Positions 8,770 through 17,152 of a stretch of DNA of 64,000 nucleotides are shown in pieces. The first letter of the stretch is position 1. Every line of letters starts with the position of its first letter. The position numbers were made by a program, and so were the translations under genes. The stretch covers positions 2,170,001-2,234,000 of the forward strand of contig OZ250157.1 of the NCBI GenBank assembly GCA_965237765.1. Direction: 5' to 3'. The DNA is from WTGJ01 sp965237765 (GTDB taxonomy: Bacteria; Chloroflexota; Anaerolineae; Aggregatilineales; Phototrophicaceae). The notes under the pieces were generated by a model. It was not told where the DNA came from and made no database searches. It worked only from the letters and a program-made list of their open reading frames with translations.

Positions 8770-9364
8770 CGTAACCAACCCGGGAATCGACGTCGGCATA
8801 TGTCCAGTAGCGGTTCGCGAAGAAATTCCATAAAAGGACGACGAGGATGCCGATGATGAGGGTGACATTTGTGCCGATGCGGGCGCTGGCGTCTTCGATC
8901 GATAGGCCAGCGTACAATGACAAGTTTCCCAGGAGCGGATGGAGCCAGTCTCCGAAGGTTTGATAGGCGATCGTGACCCAGGCGGTGCGCACTGCCCAGC
9001 CGACGCAATTAATGAAGGCGAATTGCATGAGTTGGGTACGCAGCGCGCGCGTTCGCGAATCTGGATAGGTCCAGTAACGATTCCAGGTGAAATTGCTGAG
9101 AACGCCCGCCAGGAAACTGATGGAAACAGCGAGCGCAACATTCAGGCGCAGCGCGGCGCTGTTGGCATCGACGGGTGGTAGAATGGACGCCTGTAGGATG
9201 TTGAAAAGTCCGAAATCGATGCAGAAGCCGATCGTCCCGACGAATAGGAATTTGACAAAGCGCTCCATCTCGACTGCGCGCTCGCCGAAGAGGCGCGCGA
9301 AGGCACGGATGGGTTGGTCTAGTGGAGTGCGTAAGGCGCGTGGCGGGCGGGAGTGGCTCATCAT
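8750..9364 (-). CDS. GtrA-family membrane protein
   Basis: GtrA proteins are small four-helix membrane proteins thought to flip polyprenyl-phosphate-linked sugars. The 204-residue product has the family opening RFVKFLFVGTIGFCIDF, then FLAGVLSNFTWNRYWTY in the second helix and a repeat of that pattern (WNFFANRYWTYA) in the last helix. A linker between helices (about residues 130-150) is longer than in the shortest family members. The start codon overlaps the stop of the upstream O-antigen-ligase-like gene. Placement between a polymerase/ligase and a GT4 enzyme supports a role in envelope glycan export. Confidence 0.85.
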   Translation of the reverse strand: MMSHSRPPRALRTPLDQPIRAFARLFGERAVEMERFVKFLFVGTIGFCIDFGLFNILQASILPPVDANSAALRLNVALAVSISFLAGVLSNFTWNRYWTYPDSRTRALRTQLMQFAFINCVGWAVRTAWVTIAYQTFGDWLHPLLGNLSLYAGLSIEDASARIGTNVTLIIGILVVLLWNFFANRYWTYADVDSRVGYDVDHHN

Positions 9365-10818
9365 GTGAGGCGGCGCGGCTGGATCTGGCTGTAGATGTGC
9401 AGCATGAGACCTAGCATGGTACCCAGAATGAGGAAGCTGTTGTTCACGTACAGGTTATCGCTGAGGCTATGGACGCAGAAATAGACCCAGGCGGCGAAGA
9501 CGCCGATGGCCAGGTAACGCGCCAGCGAGTCTGGGTGAGCGCGCGCGCGCCAACTACGCCAGAGCAGCGCGACGCAAAGTGCCAGATATGCCGCGAGCCC
9601 GAATACGCCCGTTTCTGCCAGCATATTGAGGTAGAAATTATGCGCGTGGCCTAGGGATTCGGGCCAGTTTACCAAGCGATATTCCGAGTAGGCGTTCTCG
9701 TAACCGCCGAATCCGACACCGAGCCACGGCCGGGCCTCCGCCATGCGCAGCGCCGCTTGCCAGTGAGCGACGCGCTCGACCAGAGCGTAATTCCCCGCGT
9801 CGAAATCCACCCCACGCACATCGCGGAGGCTGATCAACTCCAGCACGGCGTTCCGCAAGCGCGCATCCAACGAAGGCGGCAGCGCACCCGTAAGCCATAT
9901 CCCTGCCAACAGCGCAATGGAGAGCGATAGGGCGAGGAGGCTCGCCCAGCGGCGGCGCGGGATGGCGGCAATAACAGCTAAGGCGGCGCCGATTCCCCCC
10001 AACCAAGCGCCGCGACTCCAGGACATGAACAAAGCCGCTGCGAGCAATATGGCGCAGGCCGCGCAGGCCACCGCGGCGGAGCATTGTAGGCCATTTCGCC
10101 ACGGCAATGGATCACGGCGTCGTTGCCAGGCGCGGACGGAATAACCCAGCGCGGCGAGCGCGGCGAGTGGCGCCGTCATGCCCATCAAACCGGCGAAGGG
10201 GTTGGGCTGTTCATAGCTACCGTAGGCGCGGGTAAAACGCGCGTCGATTTGTAGGTGCGCGGCGCTCTCGACGAAGCCGGAGAATTGCAACACCCCGAGA
10301 ATGGCGTTCGCCGCCGCTGCCAAGAGTATGGCGGAAAGCGCACCGTCCCAACCATAGCGCGCGCATAGGCTGAGTGTCAGCAACGCAGTCAGCAGTAGCG
10401 CCAGCCACTTCAGCCACTCGCGCAGCCAGGCAGCTGTCGCTCCTACCGCGAGGCCATGAAGCAGTAGCGCGAAGACGAAGAGCGTGAGTGGGGTGAGAGC
10501 GCGGCGCCAATGGGCCGGTAAGTGAAGGCGCTTTTGCCGGATCCCATGCGCCAGCCAGATCGCCAGCAGGAGCGCGAAGGCTGTTTGGCCGATATCCAGG
10601 GGCAGCGGCCAGCTGCCGGCGCGGCTCAGCAAAGCGCGAAGGGGAGCAAGCGCGAGTGTGGCATGCAGGGCGACGAGCGGCGTGATGCTGGCGATGGCGA
10701 CCAGTCCGAGGCAGGCCGCACCCAAGGCCGCTAGCCAGAATGGACTGATTGCGACTAGCCCACCGGCTAGCGCCGCCAGCCCGCCCCAGGTCAACCTGTT
10801 GATCAGGCGCTCTTGCAT
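9361..10818 (-). CDS. O-antigen ligase/polymerase-like (WaaL/Wzy) membrane protein
   Basis: Integral membrane protein of 485 residues with about 11-12 predicted helices. It carries the O-antigen ligase family pattern in a large external loop: LGVGFGGYENAYSEYR followed by SLGHAHNFYLNMLAETGVFG, where the HN pair resembles the family's conserved periplasmic His. Such proteins polymerise or transfer lipid-linked oligosaccharides outside the cytoplasmic membrane. It lies between the nucleotide-sugar enzyme and GtrA, with five bases separating it from the former and a stop/start overlap with the latter. Polymerase and ligase roles cannot be separated from sequence alone. Confidence 0.85.
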   Translation of the reverse strand: MQERLINRLTWGGLAALAGGLVAISPFWLAALGAACLGLVAIASITPLVALHATLALAPLRALLSRAGSWPLPLDIGQTAFALLLAIWLAHGIRQKRLHLPAHWRRALTPLTLFVFALLLHGLAVGATAAWLREWLKWLALLLTALLTLSLCARYGWDGALSAILLAAAANAILGVLQFSGFVESAAHLQIDARFTRAYGSYEQPNPFAGLMGMTAPLAALAALGYSVRAWQRRRDPLPWRNGLQCSAAVACAACAILLAAALFMSWSRGAWLGGIGAALAVIAAIPRRRWASLLALSLSIALLAGIWLTGALPPSLDARLRNAVLELISLRDVRGVDFDAGNYALVERVAHWQAALRMAEARPWLGVGFGGYENAYSEYRLVNWPESLGHAHNFYLNMLAETGVFGLAAYLALCVALLWRSWRARAHPDSLARYLAIGVFAAWVYFCVHSLSDNLYVNNSFLILGTMLGLMLHIYSQIQPRRLT

Positions 10819-10823
10819 GCTGG

Positions 10824-11765
10824 CTACTGGCCGGTGGCTTGCCGGAAATGTGCGATGGTCGCGGCGAGGCCTTGCCTTAGCTCGACCTGCGCGCTCCAGC
10901 CGAGTGTGGCACGTGCGCGGCTTACATCGGGTCGCCGTTGTTGCGGGTCACCAGGTACGCGCTTATCCGCCTCGAAAATGACGCCCTGCGGGTTGCCAGT
11001 TAACTGGTTGACGATATCAGCGAAATCGCGGATGCAGATTTCATCGGTGCTGCCAATATTGACAGGCTCGGCAAAATCGACAGCCAACAAGCGAAAGATG
11101 CCTTCCACCAGGTCGTCAATATATTGGAAAGAACGCGTTTGGCTACCATCGCCATAGATGGTGAGCGGCTCTTCGCGCAAGGCCTGGCCGATGAAATTGG
11201 GGACTACACGGCCGTCATCGAGGCGCATGCGCGGGCCATAAGTGTTGAAGATGCGCACGATGCGCGTATCGAGGCTGTGTGTGCGGTGATAGGCCATCGT
11301 CAATGCTTCGGCGTAGCGCTTTGCTTCGTCATACACGCCGCGGAGGCCGATGGGGTCTACGTTACCGCTATAGCTTTCATCCTGTGGGTGCCGTTCCGGC
11401 TCGCCGTAGACTTCGGAGGTGGAGGCGAGCATGAAGCGGGCACCTTTCGCACGCGCCAATCCGAGCGCGTTGTGCGTGCCGAGTCCACCGACTTTTAGCG
11501 TCTGGATCGGGTGACGCAGGTAATCGATCGGACTGGCGGGCGAAGCGAAATGCAACACCAGATCCAACGGCTCGTCACATGTGATGAATTGGCTGACGTC
11601 ATGCTGCACGAAGCGAAAGTGAACATTATTGAAATGCTGGAGCAGATTCTCGCGCTTGCCTGTAATGAGGTTATCCATCGCAATGACGATGTGGCCCTCT
11701 GCAAGAAAGCGGTCACATAAATGCGAGCCGATGAAGCCCGCGCCGCCGGTAATGAGTACGCGCAT
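10824..11765 (-). CDS. NAD-dependent sugar epimerase/dehydratase, UDP-glucuronate decarboxylase-like
   Basis: Extended short-chain dehydrogenase of about 313 residues acting on a nucleotide sugar. The N-terminal NAD site is TGGAGFIGSHL; the catalytic triad is in STSEVYGEP and YDEAKRYAE (Y-x3-K). HFASPASPIDYL and GLARAKGARFMLAST are characteristic of UDP-xylose synthases, with FNTYGPRM and DGSQTRSFQYIDDLV further on. It would convert UDP-glucuronate to UDP-xylose, feeding the glycosyltransferases around it. A GTG at 11774 is an alternative start; I chose the ATG that begins MRVLITGG as in the family. UDP-glucose epimerase is a less likely alternative. Confidence 0.88.
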   Translation of the reverse strand: MRVLITGGAGFIGSHLCDRFLAEGHIVIAMDNLITGKRENLLQHFNNVHFRFVQHDVSQFITCDEPLDLVLHFASPASPIDYLRHPIQTLKVGGLGTHNALGLARAKGARFMLASTSEVYGEPERHPQDESYSGNVDPIGLRGVYDEAKRYAEALTMAYHRTHSLDTRIVRIFNTYGPRMRLDDGRVVPNFIGQALREEPLTIYGDGSQTRSFQYIDDLVEGIFRLLAVDFAEPVNIGSTDEICIRDFADIVNQLTGNPQGVIFEADKRVPGDPQQRRPDVSRARATLGWSAQVELRQGLAATIAHFRQATGQ

Positions 11766-11806
11766 TTCGCTCACTACTTCACTTTATCCGCGCCAGTCTA
11801 GCATAT

Positions 11807-14665
11807 TCAGGCGGGGGCCGCAGTCTTGACCGCTGGGATGTACGCCAATGCCAGCAGCAGCGCGAAAATAAAGGCCAGATCGTGGACGAAGATGCTGTTA
11901 TCCACCAGGCCATGTGCGAGCAAATTAGCCATCGCGCCTGCGGTGGCGAGGGCGAGCATGGATCTCCAATTCCCAGCGGCCGCCACGGCGCGGATGGCAG
12001 ATGATATTTGCCGCCAGAACCGCCATTGGAGCACGGCGAAAAGCGCTACCCCGAGGATGCCCAGGCGCAGCCAGATATCCAGCAGGAAATTGTGCGGGTG
12101 GGATAAATCGGGATCGCGCCAGGCATCGGGGGCGATATAGGTATCGCGGTAGGCGTATAGGAACTGGTCTAGGCCAAAACCGCGGATGGGCTCGTCGGCA
12201 AGCATTTGCAGCGCTGATTGCCAGACGTTTGCGCGGGTGAAGAGGCTGCCTTCTTGCCAATTCCACCAGGCGTTAAGTCGTCCCCCCAGCAAGATGGCGA
12301 GCAAGAGCAGCGCCACGATGCCGCCGCCCAAGTAGCGCGCGTGGCGCTGGCGGCTGGCCAGCGTTACGACTAGGAATCCTGCAGGCAGCCCCAGGAGCAG
12401 CGTGGCGAAGCTTTGCGTGAGGATTGCGGCAGCCAACAAGAGTATCGTTACTGCTGCGCCCAGGCGACGGATTCCGGACGGGCGCGCGCAGAGCCAAAGG
12501 ACCAACGCGAAAGGGATGCAGCGCCCAAGGAAGAGGGCGACATGATTTGGCGAACCGTACACACTTAATAGGCGGCGCGCGCCTCCTTCTGCGCTCACGA
12601 ACAGAGCGCCACTCAGCAATTGGACGATACCAAGCGCGGCGACGAGACACGCCCCGAGCAACAAAGACGCCACGAGCCGCTGCTGGGTTGCAGGCGCGCG
12701 GGCATGCAGGCGGAGGAGCACGTAGAATAGCGCTGGCTCGAGGAGTAGTGCGCGCCATTCCGTCATCGCCGGCGCCGGCCAGCGCGCCCAGAGGAGGGTC
12801 AGCGCGCCGAGCACTACCCAGAGGAGGGTAGCGGCGTCCAACACCTGATAGCGGAACACGTATACTGCGCGAACCGTTTGCCGCCAACGCAATAGGCGGT
12901 GTAGTAGCTCGGCCATCAGGGTAAGCACAAGCAGCAATTCTGCTGGCGGGAATCGCAAGCCACCCAGTGCGATGGGGTGTTGGTGGAAAGGCAAGGCTAG
13001 CAGGATGAGCGCTAGGCCCAGCTCACGCCGCCAGACGAATAAAGCCAATAAGGCTGCACAGATGAGGAGGGTGAGTGGCAGCGCGAGTTGCGCTTGCAAG
13101 AGAACATAGCCCATGGTGGCCAGGGCAAAACTACCGGCCGCGGCACGATGTGAGGGAGGGCGTTCTGCTGTTATAGCAATGCCCTCTGATCGCAACAACA
13201 CGCGATAGGCAACAATTCTCTGCCATATGGGCCTTAACATAGGAAGCGCGCTCACGAAAGCGAAGGCAGCGGCGAGTGACATGGTCAACGCGGCGAGCGA
13301 TAGCTGGCGCTCATAAGGCGCGGCCAGATTGCCCGAGCTGATGGCAATTCCCAGCAACGCGAAGTGCGTATCACCGCCACCGCCGATGAGCTGCAGTTCG
13401 TGCTCAGCAAGTGGCAAATCGCGCGCCAGGGCAGTAAGTCCGCGCTGAGGGTTGCGATCGGCGCTGGTGAGGATGAGGTAACCGCGCTCTTCCGCGGCAG
13501 GGGGTAGGGCATTGGCAGCGGCGCCGTCGATGCGCGCGTAGAGCACCGTATGCCAGGCGTCTTCGCGCAACAAGAGGGCAATATCGCGCCCGTGATAGGT
13601 GAAATACAGTTCGCTATCGCCAACGCGGCCATAGTCGGCAGCGTCGCCGGCGAAGGACCACTCGCCTGAATAGCGCGCCGCCTCGTGTTGCATGTGGAAG
13701 AGGCCATTGTGCGGCGCACTGGCCGGAATGGCCCGCAACGCCTCCAGCTGTGACGGTTCCTCGAGCGCGTTGGCCGGCAAGAAGAGCGCACCAAGCCAGG
13801 GCCATTCCCGCGCCGCGCGCGCCAGAGCCTGTTCGTAATATAGAATTTGCTCTTCTTGTGTTGCCTCCGGCCAGTCGAAATCCGTCAGCCAGAGTGCGCG
13901 CCGTCTATCACCTTGCTCGCGCATCAACTCGCGCAGCAGCACCAGGCGCGAATAATTGACGATCGCGGAATCAGCGCGGCGATCCAACGGAGGCGTCTCA
14001 TAAGCGCCATGGGCAGCAGAGAGCGCATCCCAATTTTGATGCGCGCCGAGGGCGTAGAGTTCGCTCAAGTAGGTGAGATCATTCGGTGGGCGGAGCGGCG
14101 CGGTCAACACGAGCGCGTGGGTATCGGCCGCGTGGATGGCCGGATAGGCAGCGGCAAGCGTGGCGGCATAGTGCGCCGCCTGCTGAGGCGCCTCGCCCAG
14201 CTGGTAATGGTCGATGACGTCGCCATACCGCGCGGCGAAATCGGCGGCGAACTGGGCGAAGGCGGCGGGATATTCGTCATCGGGCAGCCAGGCGGGCGCA
14301 TTCGTCAACCAGGCGACGAGGCGCAACTCCGGCTGTTTGCGCAGGGCGTCGATAAGCGCGTCGATCTCCGCCCAATCATAACGGCCGCGCGTAGTTTCGA
14401 TCTCCGCCCAGGGAATGCGCTGGCGCAACCAGGTTACGTTCGCTTCGCGCAGGCGCTCCAATTCAGCGTCCAAACGTGCGCGCGGCTGCTTGAGCCAATC
14501 GCCATTCGCGCCGAGAAGTGGTTGGCGATACGGGAGGTCGGCAGAGCGCGTTGCGTCTTCGTAACCGCGCGTCTCAAATGCCTTTTCACGGGCGGTGAAG
14601 CCGGCGGCCAGGCTGGCAAACGCGAAGGCGAGCAGGGCGGCGCAAAAGATCAGGCGGTCGCGCAT
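11807..14665 (-). CDS. Fusion: glycosidase-like TIM-barrel module plus O-antigen ligase-like membrane domain
   Basis: Unusual 952-residue protein. After an N-terminal signal anchor, residues 60-300 resemble a clan A glycoside hydrolase barrel: WLRQRIPWAEIE, DWAEIDALIDALRK and RLVAWLTNAPAWLP. The acid/base position is seen as HYQLGEAPQQ (Glu near 158), and a strand matching the nucleophile position reads ALWLTDFDWPE with Asp near 262 where Glu is usual. A second soluble stretch (320-450) precedes about a dozen membrane helices ending with LSHPHNFLLDIWLRLGILG, the O-antigen ligase loop pattern. The ATG overlaps the upstream lipoprotein stop (TGATG), fixing the start. It may trim and polymerise or transfer one glycan; the active-site reading is my inference. 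Confidence 0.78.
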   Translation of the reverse strand: MRDRLIFCAALLAFAFASLAAGFTAREKAFETRGYEDATRSADLPYRQPLLGANGDWLKQPRARLDAELERLREANVTWLRQRIPWAEIETTRGRYDWAEIDALIDALRKQPELRLVAWLTNAPAWLPDDEYPAAFAQFAADFAARYGDVIDHYQLGEAPQQAAHYAATLAAAYPAIHAADTHALVLTAPLRPPNDLTYLSELYALGAHQNWDALSAAHGAYETPPLDRRADSAIVNYSRLVLLRELMREQGDRRRALWLTDFDWPEATQEEQILYYEQALARAAREWPWLGALFLPANALEEPSQLEALRAIPASAPHNGLFHMQHEAARYSGEWSFAGDAADYGRVGDSELYFTYHGRDIALLLREDAWHTVLYARIDGAAANALPPAAEERGYLILTSADRNPQRGLTALARDLPLAEHELQLIGGGGDTHFALLGIAISSGNLAAPYERQLSLAALTMSLAAAFAFVSALPMLRPIWQRIVAYRVLLRSEGIAITAERPPSHRAAAGSFALATMGYVLLQAQLALPLTLLICAALLALFVWRRELGLALILLALPFHQHPIALGGLRFPPAELLLVLTLMAELLHRLLRWRQTVRAVYVFRYQVLDAATLLWVVLGALTLLWARWPAPAMTEWRALLLEPALFYVLLRLHARAPATQQRLVASLLLGACLVAALGIVQLLSGALFVSAEGGARRLLSVYGSPNHVALFLGRCIPFALVLWLCARPSGIRRLGAAVTILLLAAAILTQSFATLLLGLPAGFLVVTLASRQRHARYLGGGIVALLLLAILLGGRLNAWWNWQEGSLFTRANVWQSALQMLADEPIRGFGLDQFLYAYRDTYIAPDAWRDPDLSHPHNFLLDIWLRLGILGVALFAVLQWRFWRQISSAIRAVAAAGNWRSMLALATAGAMANLLAHGLVDNSIFVHDLAFIFALLLALAYIPAVKTAAPA

Positions 14666-16155
14666 CAGGGGCCCCATTCCAGCGCACGAATACCGCCGTC
14701 GCCAGTCAATTGTCGCGACGCGCCCGAATCCGCTGCGACGAGCCATAGGTTGCCGTCGGCGATGGCCAGCAGCTGTTGGCCGTTCGCGCTCCAGGCGAAA
14801 TCGCTCACGTTTCGTGCGGTAGTCATTTCTGGATCAGGAAACAAGAGGCGCGCGTTGCTGCCGTCACGATCGGCGATGTAGAGCGAATAGCCGCTCTCGT
14901 CTGCGCGCGTATAGGCGATGGTGGCACTCGCACGCGTTGAATGCCGAGCTATTGCCGCCAGTCCTACATCGGCGACCAGTGTCGCGCGGATACGGCCCTC
15001 GGTAAAAAAGGCGACGATATCGAAACGCTCCGGCTGCTTTTCAGTGGGCGCGGGCAGGGTGGTCAGCAAGACGCTCTCGTCCGCCGACCAGGATAGAGGC
15101 GGCAACCACAAGACACCCGCTCCGTCGTATTGCGGCGCATAGCGGGCGAGCATGCTGGTGATGCCGCTGGTAAAAGTAAAGATGCCCAGCTCGCCCGGTT
15201 GCGCGTAAGCGATCGCGCTGCCGCTGTCATTCAGCGCGAATTGGCTGCGCGGGCGTGCGGCCAGGCGAGGGTGCGCGACTTCCTCCTGTAGCAACTGGCC
15301 ATTCGTCAAATCCAGCCGCTGCCGCTGTAGGGCAGGATCGTCACCGTTGTGCGCGAAGAAAATTGTTTGCCAGTCTTGCGAGTGCCAGGCGGCCGTCATT
15401 ACATTGCGCGGCGCCAGGAGCAGGGCGGGGTTGTCTACTTCGCGCGTAGAGCGCAGCAGCCAGAGCTGATTGTCTGCCTCCTGGTTCGGCCGCCGCGTGT
15501 ACAGCAACATGCTGCCATCGGGCGTGAGGTCGAAGACAGCACCATCGGCATCGGCTGCCTGGGAAATCGGACGGCGCGCTTCGCTGCTCTCTCTCATGAT
15601 CCAGACGCTGCCATGGCTGAGGTAAGCGACAGTGCCGGTGATGGAGGTGGCCGAAAATTCGCGCTCGCTGCCATAATAGATCACCTGGTCACGCGGTGAT
15701 TCGATGATTTCGCGGCTGATTTCGGTCTGGCGTGTCTCGCCGCTTCGGATCTGGATGAAGGAGCAAACGCGTTCGCTGCCCAGTTTTCCAACGCGGCCAT
15801 AGCGTGTTTCGCCCGGCGCGAGCAACTCGTTTGGCAGTCGCCGCTCACCGTAGGGCACGGGATGCAATACGCAATCCGTCCGCTCGGCGCTGCGCTCTAC
15901 GCGCACGATCAGGCCATCGCTGAGCGGTGCATCAAGCGCATGCGAAAGGAAGTCGTCTTCGCCGATGATCAACTCCGCACGGCTCAGCAATTCCGCGACT
16001 GTCTGGGGACCCGTGAAGCTATACGCGCGTTCTACTTCATCGACGCGAAGCACGACGTGATATGGTGTTGGCGTTTCAGTGACGGTGGTGCAAGCGGCCG
16101 CCGCCAATAGAAACAAGCAAGACAAACGCGCGAGTATGCTATGATATGTGGCCAT
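14665..16155 (-). CDS. Putative lipoprotein with DUF348-like, G5 and TolB-like propeller domains
   Basis: Exported 496-residue protein. An N-terminal signal ends in LLAAAACTTV, a probable but not canonical lipobox. Residues about 30-95 resemble DUF348, with VVLRVDEVERAYSF and TVAELLSRAELIIGEDD. About residues 95-170 match a G5 domain: LAPGETRYGRVGKLG, then SREIIESPRDQVIYYGS. The remainder is built of beta-propeller blades with TolB-like phrases such as VFDLTPDGSMLLYTRR and ISAD-type repeats, e.g. FAWSANGQQLLAIADG. G5 domains are known to bind cell-wall polymers. It heads the envelope-glycan unit and is divergent from a second propeller protein. Function is unproven. Confidence 0.75.
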   Translation of the reverse strand: MATYHSILARLSCLFLLAAAACTTVTETPTPYHVVLRVDEVERAYSFTGPQTVAELLSRAELIIGEDDFLSHALDAPLSDGLIVRVERSAERTDCVLHPVPYGERRLPNELLAPGETRYGRVGKLGSERVCSFIQIRSGETRQTEISREIIESPRDQVIYYGSEREFSATSITGTVAYLSHGSVWIMRESSEARRPISQAADADGAVFDLTPDGSMLLYTRRPNQEADNQLWLLRSTREVDNPALLLAPRNVMTAAWHSQDWQTIFFAHNGDDPALQRQRLDLTNGQLLQEEVAHPRLAARPRSQFALNDSGSAIAYAQPGELGIFTFTSGITSMLARYAPQYDGAGVLWLPPLSWSADESVLLTTLPAPTEKQPERFDIVAFFTEGRIRATLVADVGLAAIARHSTRASATIAYTRADESGYSLYIADRDGSNARLLFPDPEMTTARNVSDFAWSANGQQLLAIADGNLWLVAADSGASRQLTGDGGIRALEWGP

Positions 16156-16183
16156 GACCCTAGTAAACCAGAGTCTGAGTATT

Positions 16184-17152
16184 ATGCACTGGCTGACGCG
16201 CGGAATCACGCGAATCGCCCTTCTTAGCATGTTGTTGCTCAGCGCGAGTGGCGTTGCGCGCGCCCAGGATGCGCTTTTTCGACAGAGCGACCTGCAGGTA
16301 CTTTACGGCAATGTGCAGCGCCCCAACGGTATGACCTGGTTCAATGATAAGCTCTACGTCGCCTGCTCAGGTGACTGGACGATCTACGAAATTGACATCG
16401 AAGCGGGCACGACGCGCACTTATATCTTTGGAGTTCAGAACGCCAACTCGCTCTTTGCCGAAGTGGACGCGGACGGAGTAACGCAGCTCTGGGCGCCGGA
16501 TTTCGCGACAGATGATTTCTTGCGCATTCACCCCCGTAATGTGCCTACAACTGTGCTCGCGGGAGGTCTGGCGGGTGGTTGGGGCCTGGCTTACTTGGAC
16601 GAAGATCATTTCATCATCAGCAACCTGCTGGCCGATACCGTGCTCACTGTCTCACGCTTCGGCGAAACAGAAACGCTGGTGGAGCGCCTGCGCTCACCGA
16701 CTGGGCTGGTGTTGGATGGCGGCGCGCTCTACGTTGCGAATACGGGCAGCGCGCGGCGCTCCATCGAATGGTACACGCTGCGGCAGATTCGTGCGGATGA
16801 CGAGCCGCTGAACGCCATGGAAGTGACAAACGCGCTGCTTGTTGGTGGTTTGCAGAATGTTACGGGCCTCGTGTTGGCGGAAGATGGCTGGCTCTATTTC
16901 GCGTATTCCGAGGGCGCGCTCGGCGTCATCGGCCGTGTGGATGCGCACCAATGTCGCGATCAGGGCGGTTGCCAAGCCGATGAAGTGGAGGTCGTCGCGC
17001 GCACGGCCCTGGCGGCGCCGCTGGCTGGCTTGACCCTCGCCCCCGATGGGCGCCTCTATTTCCATAGCATCTATAAGCCGGAAATCTATTGGTTACAGTT
17101 GCCGGAGGCTGACGCAACTCAAGGCGATTCCAGCAGCGAATCGGAGAGTTGA
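16184..17152 (+). CDS. Secreted NHL/SMP-30-like beta-propeller protein
   Basis: Exported 322-residue protein of unknown function. The signal peptide is LLSMLLLSASGVARAQ. The mature part has propeller-like repeats: NGMTWFNDKLYVACSGD, NSLFAEVDADG, WGLAYLDEDHFIISN, PTGLVLDGGALYVANTG, VTGLVLAEDGWLYFAYS and LAGLTLAPDGRLYFHS, the last ones resembling ScyD/SMP-30-type blades. It ends in a Ser/Glu-rich tail. Upstream ATGs at 16148 and 16154 would overlap the divergent lipoprotein gene; the ATG at 16184 gives the best signal peptide. Its 3' end overlaps hflX on the other strand by 34 bases. Confidence 0.72.
   Translation: MHWLTRGITRIALLSMLLLSASGVARAQDALFRQSDLQVLYGNVQRPNGMTWFNDKLYVACSGDWTIYEIDIEAGTTRTYIFGVQNANSLFAEVDADGVTQLWAPDFATDDFLRIHPRNVPTTVLAGGLAGGWGLAYLDEDHFIISNLLADTVLTVSRFGETETLVERLRSPTGLVLDGGALYVANTGSARRSIEWYTLRQIRADDEPLNAMEVTNALLVGGLQNVTGLVLAEDGWLYFAYSEGALGVIGRVDAHQCRDQGGCQADEVEVVARTALAAPLAGLTLAPDGRLYFHSIYKPEIYWLQLPEADATQGDSSSESES

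Noticed and set aside
13847..14881. Plus-strand open frame of 344 codons
   Set aside because: Shadow of the polymerase fusion and lipoprotein genes in G+C-rich sequence; arginine- and glutamine-rich without family motifs.
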